From Capitella teleta (taxonomy: Eukaryota > Annelida > Polychaeta > Capitellidae): a stretch of DNA of 64,000 bases. The notes under the pieces are model-generated. The model made no database searches. It saw only the letters and a program-made list of their open reading frames with translations, and was not told the origin of the DNA. The stretch covers positions 77,473 to 141,472 of the forward strand of contig KB305800.1 of NCBI GenBank assembly GCA_000328365.1, given 5' to 3'. Each line of letters opens with the position of its first letter. Position 1 is the first letter of the stretch. Made by a program: the position numbers and the translations under genes. Shown here one piece after another: positions 27,401 to 36,860 of the stretch.

Positions 27401-30400
27401 AACTGCACAATCTGAGCTTTTCACTGCCCAAGAAGTTTGAGTTCCAGGCTCACAAAGGAGACGAGGTGTGCCAGATCAGTGCCCAGAAGAGCGTGCAAGA
27501 TGAAATGCTCGACCGACTTCAAGCGCTCAACGATCGACTCAACAGCATTAAAGTGGAAAACGAAGAGGTGTGTACTGGTTGCCGTGGCGATTATGTTCAT
27601 TATTTCATGCTACACAGATCTGGAAATCTCTGGAAACGGCCGATAAATCCCTGATGGAAATGATCAACCAGAAAGACTACGATGTCACAACGCTCTTCCA
27701 GGAGGAGAAGCAGCCTCCCAAGTCACCACACGTCTACGGAAAGAAGCGCTCAGACAGGCTGGAAACAGAAGCGTACTATGTGACGGTAATGAATTACTGG
27801 CCCATTGTTATCAGGCTTTTCAATTTCTCTCCTTCAGAAATTCCAAGGCTTCCTGATCAGCAATAACTTGATAGCACGACTGCAAGCAAAGCACAAGTCT
27901 CTTCAGAAAGCGCTGGGAGAAGGGGACGGCAGCCTACTAGGCTCAAGGTGACCTCACTTTCCTCTATAATTTCATCCACCCGTCTTCCCCCTACCACCCT
28001 GAATTTTTACAGCATGTAAATTTAGCATGCGTTTAGTTGATTCCCCCCGAAGTGAATTTTGTCTGCTCCAAACCCCCTGTCCTCTCTTTATGACGCGCAA
28101 TACTCATTCCTTCCCTTTTTTCCTCGATTGTCTTAATTGAAGCTGTGGCACTCTGTCTCGAAGGTAAATCTCTGGCATGTTAAAGACAAAAATGTTCTTT
28201 TTACTTGCATGCAATTCAGTTTCATTGTGTTTTGGCGCATGTTAATTGAAGTGAGCGTTTTCCCTGTTTTTCATTGATTTAATTTTTTTTTTTGCTTTTG
28301 TCTGCTGTGCTGTTTTTTTTTTTTTATTTAATGTTTTTTTTTTTTTTTTTTTTTGCTGCTACCTGTATTTTTTTAATTATTTGTACAGAAATATTTTTCA
28401 CTTTGATGTGACGATTTGTTATTGAACGTACAACAAAGTCAAACTCATTCACTCATCCATTCACCGATATTCAATCTCTCCTCATCAAATCCAACGTACA
28501 AATCACAATTAATTCATTTTTATTCACCTCTTATTTTCGGGTCAGATTTAAAAAAAAAAAAGAGGTAATAAATTTTGTAGCTTTTCAGGAATATTCTCAT
28601 CCAATCACTGATATCCAATCACTGAAAATCCAATCACTGATATCCAATCACTGATATCCAATCACACTCATGTTAACCTCTCATTCTCCTTTCCAGACCT
28701 CCGTCTCTGCCTCCGAAACCGAAGAAGCGAAGAGCCCTTGGCAAGGCCCGCCTAGTTGGGCAACCAAAACTCTTTGGCGGCAGCATAGAGGAATACGTGG
28801 AGGTACGTTGGTTGCGTGTTGGTTAGCTGAATGTTGACGATGAATGTTACCAGGCCACTGGACAGGAGATCCCCAATATAGTCAGAAGCTGTATTCGTAT
28901 CATTAACTTGTATGGTGAGTGATGTGAATAGTAATTAAGATATCATGTAAGTTGGATTTTGTGTTTCAGGAATGCACCATCAAGGAGTGTTTAGAGTCTC
29001 AGGGTCTCAACATGAGATCAATGACTTTAAAAATATGTTTGAGAAAGGTGAGACTTTCGGCATGCAGGGTGAGAATTTGTGTAAAACTTTTTTCATCTTC
29101 TCTCAATTTTTCACATTGTGCACCCTCCTCCCTGGTCCACATTTTATGGCCCTATTATGTAATCCCCATTTTACACTTCCACATTATGTGACCCTATTGT
29201 GGAGCCTGATTTGTGCCCCATGTAGTTTGAGCCCATCCTGCGCCCATTATTCTATTGAGCACCACTGTCTGTTTTCTGACTTCTCTCCTCTTACCCCCCT
29301 CCCACACAGGAGACGATCCGTTATCAGACGTACTTGACGGCAAAGACATCAACTCCATTGCCGGAGTGCTTAAACTATACTTCCGGGAACTGCGGGAGCC
29401 TCTCTTCCCGACCCAACTGTTTGACGCCCTGATTGCTTGCAGTAGTAAGTCCTCCCCTGACTTATCAGGTACATAGCGCTTTTGTTACGTAAATGTTTTG
29501 ATGGTGAATGGCGCATGTCTTCTTAGCACGGTTGGTTCCTCTCTCACTCTTCCTTGCTGCTCACTCTTGTCACGAGTACTCACGACCAATATGTTGAGTT
29601 GAATGTGACAAGAGCTGGCTGCAGGTGTAACATTCATGCTGTTTTTTGTTGTGTTTTTTTTTGTTTTTTTCCCTGGTAAAAAATATATATATTTATTTAA
29701 TTTTTGTCGTCTTCTTTTTTCTGTTTTTATACAATCTTTTTTCTTCACTTTTTACTTTATTATTTGTTTTGTTTTTTTCTTCTTCTATGGTAGTTAATTT
29801 CTTTTTTGTTATTTAGTAGGATTCCTTTGGTTTTTGTTTTTGCTGTTCCTACTGATATTTAATTCACGGCTTTTGGAAGTGATATTGAAATTATTCAACT
29901 TTTGTCAAATTGTTGGCGCTTGTTTAAAACTGTCAAAATAGAATCCAATACATGACTATTAACTCCTAGGACACCCACCGCTAGTGTAAATTAACCCTTG
30001 AATAAAAAAAGCATGGTTAATTTATTTAAGATAATTTTTATATATATTTATATATATTCTTTTTTTTTTTTTTTTTTTTTTTTTTTGTAGACTTCAATTT
30101 TTTGGCTAGAAGTAATTTTATGACTTGTTTAGTTAGTGCAAGCACTAGACCTCATTTGATTGATTGATGACATGATTGTTAAAGCCTCGTGTAATGTTTT
30201 TCTTTTATTTTTTGTCCAACAGAAATTGAAGCGACGCAAGAATGCATTGAACGAGTGAAGGAGTTATTACTGCCACTCCCCAGACCTATCTTGGTGGTCA
30301 TGCGTTATATCTTTGCCTTCCTCAGCCAGTAAGTGGAATAAAAAAATGAAATGGATGTATTAAAAAAAAAAAAATTCTTTGCAGTTTGTCTGAATACAGT

Positions 30401-33004
30401 GATGAGAATATGATGGACCCATACAACTTAGCCATCTGTTTTGGACCCACTCTGCTGCCTATTCCTGACTCAAGGGACCAAGTTTTGTATCAAAACAATG
30501 TCAATGACCTCACCAAAACCATCATCACACACCAAGAAGAGATCTTCCCTAATGACGGAGGCGTTGTCTATGAGAAATGCATCGTGGAAGAAGAAGCGTT
30601 AGTGTTCACTTCTGTTTCTATATTTTCTCCTTGCCTCTAGAATGAAATTGGAATTTAATTTCTTTGCCATTCCAGAGGCTCGGATGATGTGCTGAACAAT
30701 TTATCGGACGATGAAGATGAGACTGGTGATGCAGCCAGTGAAGAAGGTGAGATGAATGCCCAATTTGAACTTAAAATTGAGAAACTGAAGTAGAAGAAAT
30801 CTGCAGGACGTGTGTGTCAACATGTTAATGTTCTGTTTCATCTTTTCACGCTAACAGATGTGTTTGTTGGTGAGCGATTCAATGTGTTATTCACCGTGTG
30901 GGTTACGTGTTTAGTTGTTCCGTGTGTTCTTCTATCTCTTCTCTCTATTTTGAGATTTGACTTTCTTGCCTCTTTTGAACATCTTATTTGTGTTACCAGC
31001 ACTAACAATTATTGGTAATAAGGTGGTTTGTGCGTAATGAGAACAACCGTGAATTAAGTTCTTATGAGACCCTGTATGTTATCATGAGAGATGTACTTGC
31101 TGCCTTATATTGATGAATATCAGTCTTTTAGTTGTGGATATATTTTATCATAATGCATTTTGCTGCTGCATGTAATGCAAATTCAAAATTTCTCTTCCGA
31201 TTGAAGCTTCCTCGCGAGGCTGGGGTCGATCCCGCCGATTCACGCCAGGTGACCTTTGACCCTGTTTGACCTTGCGTTCCTTATTTGTTGGTTTCTCCCC
31301 TCATTTGTTCATTTTTACAACAAAACTAATATTCCTGATATCATTTTCAATTTATTTTTCTTCTTACTTTACATTCTGCGGAATAATTACTTTGTGAAAA
31401 CAAGTTGCTTTATATTTTCATTGTTCTTATTTTTTATTTTGTTTTCTCTTTTTCTCTTTTTTTTTTATATGCCTTCCCCTCCCTCTTTGTGGACTTGCTT
31501 CCAATGTGGAAATACTTGGAAAATCATGAAAATAATCAATTGATTTATGCATTCAATATCTGCATGTTATCTCACTGTTACTATGGCTAAAATGCATAAG
31601 CAAATTTATTTTTTGTTCCTATGTCCAAAAAAGTTTATGAGCCGTTCAGAATGGGCCACTGCTCAGAATATGAATTGAAATTTCAATAATTTTCAAACAA
31701 TACCTCTGCCTTGCTTCATTTTTCTCTCTGCATGCAGTATACATTCGCCCTCTTCTAAACTGCCATTAATTAATTAAATTATTCTCGTCAACAGAGCCTG
31801 AAGTGAATGAAGCGGAGGCACAGTATGACTTCCAAGGTCGCACAGAGCGCGAATTGTCCTTCAAAAAAGGCGACATTATTGTGGTCTTCAACCAAGTGTC
31901 GGTGGACTGGTGGGAAGGTGCGTACAAAGGCAAGGAAGGACTTATCCCGGACAAATACATTTCTGTGAGACGGAGGTAAGAATTGTTTATATTTGATGGT
32001 TGCCTGGTCCTTGACTTTCCTTTCTGGTAACTTTTTTTTGTTCCCTCAGAGATCGAGATTCCTCGACTGAGAAGGGCATTGAGGATGTACGTCGCTCGAC
32101 TGAATCGCTGCCTGCCAAGTATTCAGGTTCTTCGTCATCCGCCAGTGACGAATGTCTCGACAAAGCCGCCTCTCAACCCAATATTGCCATGGCAACGGAC
32201 CCCAGCACTTCATCTTCCTCTTCATCTTCGCTCAGAACGACATCATCGGAGTTAGCGCTGGGCAGTGGAGATGAGGTTGACGGAGAGAAGGGGGCCAGCG
32301 CTGATGACCCTCTTGGGGGGTTCAAGATTGAAAAGACCACAGAGGATTTAGCTCATGACATTGACAGTGCGCTGGCTGAGGTCATGTCTGGACTGGAACT
32401 GCTGGAGTTGCAGCACACGGATGAACGCCAGCCTCCCCCGATTCACACAAAAACACTACCCACGCCCAAGGTCAAATCACACGACCCTAAACACACCCCT
32501 GACCTTGTGCTTGACCTTCCGATCACAGCATCACCAGAGAGCGGGGATGAATCGAGCCCTCCGCTTTCGACGGCCGAGGTTTTTGCCAGCAACCAGTCTA
32601 CTATCAAAAAGGGCGCGGCTTCTTCACGGGTAGGAGGCATGGGCGGGGCAGGGGGGTTCTCCTCTGGGGCGCCTGTGCCCGTGTTGCCTGCAGGGGCTGG
32701 CAAGGAGATTCTGCTCGGTGCTAAAAGACGCGGACAGAGTGCTTCGCTTAAAGTGACCAAACCGACTCAGCCACCGGAAAGTAGCCCTGTTGCAAAAGCA
32801 CGTACGCTCCCTATTGGCACTAAGCCAGGATTTGAGAAGGACGAAGACCGGCCGCAGTCAGCCGGGGCTGGCAAACATGTCAGTCCAAAGCCGCCACTGA
32901 AGAAGAAAGCCCTGCCCCCGCCCCTCAAGGCTAAACCGCCCATCATGAGGAAACCTGCACGCTCACCTGAAGTGCTTAAAAAACTGAAAGAAGCTAAGGA
33001 ATAG
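9769..33004 (+). CDS. SRGAP: SRGAP: F-BAR / RhoGAP / SH3 protein (SLIT-ROBO Rho GTPase-activating protein)
   Basis: Coding exons: 9769-9835, 25224-25407, 26558-26786, 26840-26992, 27059-27187, 27244-27567, 27618-27785, 27838-27947, 28697-28802, 28854-28914, 28970-29047, 29310-29444 (or 29468), 30223-30328, 30385-30597, 30676-30746, 31795-31975, 32050-33004. Phases agree and give about 1,089 aa (human paralogues about 1,071-1,099). The F-BAR region (about 1-450) opens MASEKKYKKEKELVAEYEIQ and contains KEIRGQLTEQLKHLD and KVLNELQNAMKTYHVY. The RhoGAP domain (about 475-665) has the arginine-finger segment HHQGVFRVSGS, SIAGVLKLYFRELREPLFP and ENMMDPYNLAICFGPTLLP. The SH3 (about 715-770) has ALYDF-like AQYDFQGRTERELSFKKGD and DWWEG. 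A roughly 318-aa Ser/Pro-rich tail follows. The family bends membrane and inactivates Rac/Cdc42 downstream of ROBO-type cues. The donor after exon 5 (GTTCGT) is weak. A long first intron and an internal alternative first exon suggest two promoters. Confidence 0.97.
14965..14978. promoter_or_regulatory. E2F consensus-type site TTTTGGCGGGAAAA
   Basis: Exact match to the strong E2F pattern TTTSGCGC-like / TTTTGGCGGGAAAA, inside SRGAP intron 1. A single motif; occupancy cannot be judged. Confidence 0.35.
17163..17175. promoter_or_regulatory. E2F-like palindrome TTTCCCGCGGGAA
   Basis: Perfect palindromic core TTCCCGCGGGAA in a locally CpG-rich stretch (17,130-17,230) of SRGAP intron 1. Confidence 0.3.
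18839..18851 (-). promoter_or_regulatory. Perfect DR1 nuclear-receptor-type site
   Basis: TGACCTTTGACCT is the complement of AGGTCAAAGGTCA, an ideal direct repeat with 1-bp spacing bound by HNF4/RXR-type receptors. A second such site lies in another SRGAP intron (31,250). Confidence 0.4.
20690..21320 (+). promoter_or_regulatory. Candidate second promoter of SRGAP
   Basis: A markedly GC- and CpG-rich patch (about 20,690-20,880, with GACGTC and CACGTG elements) within an otherwise AT-rich intron precedes the alternative first exon at 21,321. Supported by composition and position only. Confidence 0.4.
21321..21480 (+). CDS. SRGAP: Alternative first coding exon of SRGAP
   Basis: An ATG opens 53 codons plus one base, ending directly before a consensus GTGAGT donor. 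The leftover base gives phase 1, exactly the phase that SRGAP exon 2 (25,224) requires, so joining yields ...EPHWIQ-K-IRGQLTEQ instead of ...EIQSK-E-IRGQLTEQ. The new N-terminus is Ser/Met/Arg-rich (includes MAMRSPSDVSSLSSWESQMD and SSSFRSSFRRSKREP) and unlike the 22-aa canonical one. A basic, serine-rich leader next to an F-BAR could alter membrane binding or regulation; that is inference. Confidence 0.55.
24429..24465. repeat. (ATT)n microsatellite
   Basis: About twelve uninterrupted trinucleotide units in SRGAP intron 1; a shorter (ATA)n tract follows near 24,585. Confidence 0.9.
28599..28665. repeat. 14-bp minisatellite in an SRGAP intron
   Basis: About five near-perfect units of ATCCAATCACTGAT in the intron before exon 9. 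Each unit contains CCAAT. Confidence 0.85.
29445..29468 (+). other. Optional 24-nt exon extension from tandem donors in SRGAP exon 12
   Basis: A strong GTAAGT donor follows 29,444 and a second donor (GTACAT) follows 29,468. Both leave phase 1, so use of the distal one adds eight residues (SSPDLS-containing loop) within the RhoGAP domain without a frame change. Confidence 0.4.
30858..30869 (+). CDS. SRGAP: Candidate 12-nt microexon of SRGAP
   Basis: ATGTGTTTGTTG is bounded by a good acceptor (pyrimidine tract, AACAG) and a consensus GTGAGC donor. It is phase 1 at both ends and matches the phase of the flanking exons (30,746 and 31,795), so inclusion adds Asp-Val-Phe-Val in the acidic linker between RhoGAP and SH3. 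Confidence 0.35.
31207..31248 (+). CDS. SRGAP: Candidate 42-nt cassette exon of SRGAP
   Basis: Forty-two bases between an AG acceptor and a GTGACC donor, phase 1 at both ends, would insert ASSRGWGRSRRFTP before the SH3 domain. The segment is GC-rich against an AT-rich intron, which favours coding function. The upstream pyrimidine tract is moderate. Confidence 0.4.
31250..31261 (-). promoter_or_regulatory. DR1 site overlapping the donor of the cassette exon
   Basis: TGACCTTTGACC (complement GGTCAAAGGTCA) begins one base after the last G of the candidate cassette exon's donor dinucleotide. It may be a binding site or merely a coincidental splice-flank sequence. Confidence 0.3.
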
Positions 33005-34072
33005 TGCACGAGATTCTCGTCTCTCTCCCGACAATCAAAATTTTTTATTTTTTAGAAGCACAAAATATTTGAAATATACATTTTTTTCTTTGTGGTCCCA
33101 GTATTAACCTTCATAATGTGTTTTTCATTTCTCTTTTGGATAGGATATGAATTTCCTTTAAATTTATAATTTTTTTCTTTCCTATCAAGGGATTGTTATT
33201 CTCAAATTCCCGCTATGTGTTTCTTTTCTTTTTTCTCTCCCTTTCTTTTGGCTGTATATATCAACGGAATGTATTATTTGTGAATAATCTCAAATTGGCA
33301 TTCCTAGAAATAAAATAAAAACCAGTGGTTTTTTAGTTTTTTTTTTTTTTTTTAATGTGTTTTAATTCCAGATCATTTACTATATTTAGCTCAGTTACTG
33401 CCACAAAAAAAAAAAAAAAACTAAATATATTTTATCGCTTTTTTTTTTTAAATATTCTGTTTGACGACTTCAGATACAATGTATAGGTAAAAAAAAACAT
33501 ATTTTATATTATTACAGATACTAGTCTTTATGGTGTTTCTTTCAATTTTTTAAATTTTTTTTTTTCAAACTACAATTCTGCTTTGAACTTGGCCGAGTTT
33601 TTCTCTCAGCCCTCCAAGCACACTCCAATCCTGCAAACTAATTACTATCACTCATAATGGCGTATTAATGTTATCGAGATAAGTCTTTTGTATGAGTTTT
33701 GTGATGCCGTGTGAATCTACTTTTGACTGACTTGTTTGTTGCAAAGGATTTCTCTGTTCTAATTTCTTTATTTTCTTTCTTTTTCTTTCTATAATTTTTT
33801 TTTGGATGTTAATGTGATGGTAGAATTTATATTTTAACTGTTGACTGATAAATAATTGTGATCATGATTCTGTGAGCAGTTTTGAGAATAAAATAAAACG
33901 CCAAAATATAATCGCTTGACAGACGTAATTTATCTTCGTATTTTAACGTTGAATTATCAAATAGCTGGATTTTTTATTTTTTTGTTTTTTGCATATTTGG
34001 GACCTCATCTGATTGCTGTGGTTGGCATATGAATTGGAGATTGTTGATTAACAGCATAAAATATTTTTTGTA
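33005..34072. other. SRGAP 3' UTR and T-rich downstream sequence
   Basis: Very T-rich with homopolymer runs; two poly(A) signal clusters; no coding feature seen. Confidence 0.6.
33308..33320 (+). terminator. SRGAP poly(A) signal, proximal
   Basis: Overlapping AATAAA hexamers about 305 bp after the stop. A second AATAAA cluster at 33,887-33,898 could serve a longer 3' UTR. Confidence 0.5.
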
Positions 34073-35076
34073 CAGTCAGACCCCGTTATTTCGCTGTCAT
34101 GTAATCCGCCCAAAAATCTCAGGGACGAATCCACCCTTTGAAATTTCACTGTGCAAACAAACACGACACATTGTCGGTGATTTCTTTCAAGTCAGGTGAG
34201 TGAGTGAGTGATGGGGTTTTACGGCTCCACCCAACCCATTCGGGTGATACGGGCGCCAGAACAGAAGGCCCGGGACCGGGGTTTCCCCCTACTCTTATCG
34301 ATAAATCCCAAGGGTTCTTTGTCCTGCATACCACCATAGACAGTAGTACACAGCGCCCGGCCTTGTTTCGCAGTTGGGCAGCACTGCAGAGTCACCGAAG
34401 AATTACAATTATAACGGATTACAATTATAATTCACAATCATAACGCCCGTGGCCTGATCGGGTCTCGAACCGGGACCTCGACCCCCACAGTCGGCATTGG
34501 ATTGTAGTCGGCGGTTTAACCCACTGAGCTATTCCGTGCCTTCTATTTCAAGTCAGATCGATTAAACAACAAATGGCGCCCCTCCGTCTATTCAACGTTT
34601 TAGAAGTTTAATAGGAATCTAATGGGGGTATCATCGCTGTATCAATTCCTTTATGGTTGGCTTACTTTCAATTTAATTGGTCGCTCAATTAGGCAATGTT
34701 CAGGAGCAGAACGAACGACAGGAGTTGTGAGTGGAGATCATAGAATCAAGTGGAGAAGTGAGTGGAAATGAAACTAGGAGAGTCGGAGCTGATCCACGTA
34801 CACATACATAAAATGAAAGCCCACAATGACCATCCTTCAGTTAATTGTTTCTACTCTCTACATTGCCCACTTCATTTGATCGTTTGGGGTTTTTTGGGTT
34901 TTTTTTTTCTACGACCTGCTTGTAACCTAATGGTGCATGCCACTATATTGTACATGGGTTTTTGTACTGCGTCTAATTATTATTAATTTATTTGTAGTGT
35001 GACATGTAATCCGCCCTTTTGGTTAATCCGCTTGTTTCTTGGGAACGGAGGAGGGCGGATCAACGGGGTCCGATTA
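34073..35076. mobile_element. pogo/Tigger-like non-autonomous element, copy 1, with SINE inside
   Basis: Ends are CAGTCAGACCCCGTTA-type (left) and its decayed complement (right), flanked by TA (34,071-34,072; 35,077-35,078). Sub-terminal repeats of 'TAATCCGCC' match two other copies in the window (51,080 and 57,309). The internal part is homologous to the transposase-tail region of copy 3. A 345-bp SINE is inserted at 34,196-34,540. Confidence 0.75.
34196..34540 (-). mobile_element. tRNA-derived SINE, copy 1, nested in the pogo-like element
   Basis: Read on the minus strand, it begins GGCACGGAATAGCTCAGTGG (tRNA 5' end with A box) and has a B box GGTTCGAGACC about 55 bp later. It ends in GTGAG-type simple repeats (plus-strand left end). 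Target duplications TTTCTTTCAAGTCAG (34,181-34,195) and TTCTATTTCAAGTCAG (34,541-34,556) flank it. Confidence 0.85.
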
Positions 35077-35078
35077 TA

Positions 35079-36828
35079 TTTCAAAATGCCGGATGACATC
35101 TTTAGAAGGAGATAATTAAAGTTGGATAAATGAGTCTCAGGCTTCTTCACCTTACGTAAAAGCGATCACATTTCTTGCGCTGTGTTGTATTTAATTCTAC
35201 ATCGTGGTGATTATTATTTTGCCGTGTATAATTAGTCACTTTGAAATTAGTACATATGTATTAAAAGTACATCAGAAGAAGAAGAAATGCTAGAATTACT
35301 TCTTGTAGGCACCATTTTATTAGATATATGTACATCTACTGGTAGGCCCTGCTATACTCGTAGTACTGAGTACTACTGACACAGGGCTACGAGAGTGAGA
35401 TAGCAATCGCCGTTGCAGAAAGCCTGTTGAGCCAAAAAGTACGCAAGCATAACGCACCAATCTTCGAATTTATCATACGCATAGAGACCTTCCTTCACAG
35501 CTCATTCATTCGCATTTCGCATTCAACATAACAGAAGTTTAGTTCAATTTAGGTTCTTATTTCATTGAATACTAGTCCTCACAAAACTCTGATTTCAAAC
35601 CAGATATACGAAGTAAGGAAAACTGACGGAGCACTTGTCTTATTAACCCCAAATTCTGCCATTGTCATGATTGTGGGTAGCTCCCCAGGGGTAGCGCACA
35701 GGGACACAGGGGGTCTTACCAGTGAGCGAGCAGATGTCGACAAAACTCAATCAGTCAATGCAGTGAATGCTTTCTGTTTATATATGATATTATTATATAC
35801 TGTCTAGAAGACTGCATAGGCATTCATGATTCCATGTATCCAGAGCCCACTGGTAAGACTCCCTGTGCACAGGGGGTCTTACCAATGAGCGAGCATATAA
35901 TGATATATGGACCAATAGATGGACCAATTGGATCAGCCATAGTATCATCCCATAGTATGATTACCGCCCATAGGGTGTCAGGCTGGTGACGGACGAATCA
36001 ACACTAATTTATTTTAGGCCCCCAGGTGTACCTTAGAATTTTCACGCCAAAAATAACAGCATCCATACGGCTTCTGGGCCACAAAATTTGATCTGGGGTT
36101 TAGATTTACTGCTGAACTATTTTGCTATCATTATGGATCTACTTTTATTATATAAAATGCTGACAGCCACGACCGTCGTGCAATGTAAACATTCGCCAGG
36201 AATGCTGAAATTTCGCGCCTTTAGTGGAATCAGGCTGGCATCATATTCAAAGGTGAAAACGAATGATTTGTGGAGAAGTCAACAACTGGTGACACCCGAT
36301 TTGATCAGAATGGATGTTTTGTTATTTATTCATGTGAAAACTTGAAGGCTGTTGTATTGTTGGTGAACTGTGATTTTTCATAAGGTATATTGCAAACCAT
36401 ATACTGTTTGTTCATGCGGCTTTTGATAGGCCTGCCCTACCTACTATCTAGCTTAGTAGCTGACATAGTACAATGAAACGCCATCTTTGCACTGAGTCAC
36501 TGAGACGCCATCTTTGCACAGTGACTGAGAGTGTCTTCTGACTGGGCAGTGAGTAGCAGTGACCGTGTCAGCTAGTGACAAACCTGCAGATTGACTGACA
36601 ATCACTCGAATGGATTCACTGTCCTTAGGCCTAGGGCTTATGGGGTATGATGTATTTCAACTCTAATAAAATTCCTCCCCTCAAACCGATTATATTCCCA
36701 CATTCAGAAGAAAACTAATTTACAATATGAAATTATTTTTTTAATGCTGTGTGTGCTCACGAGTATTTTGTTGCCAAAGACAAAGTGTGTTTTGGTTATT
36801 TATTACATAACCATTTCTTGCTTTGCAG
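35079..36828. other. Intergenic between the pogo-like element and POT1
   Basis: Contains a 26-bp unit (core GGGGTCTTACCAGTGAGCGAG) at about 35,706-35,731, again at 35,872-35,897 and inverted at 35,848-35,867. No gene recognised. A pyrimidine-rich acceptor ends at 36,828, so POT1 probably has a 5'-UTR exon somewhere in this interval. Confidence 0.5.
35848..35887. repeat. 40-bp near-perfect palindrome
   Basis: Arms CACTGGTAAGACTCCCTGTG and CACAGGGGGTCTTACCAATG are reverse complements with two mismatches and no spacer. Confidence 0.8.
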
Positions 36829-36860
36829 TGCTGACCATCTTGTGCCAATGAATCCTCACA

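Noticed and set aside
34440-34540. tRNA gene on the minus strand
   Set aside because: A and B boxes are present, but the sequence continues into a SINE body with target duplications; acceptor-stem pairing is not maintained.
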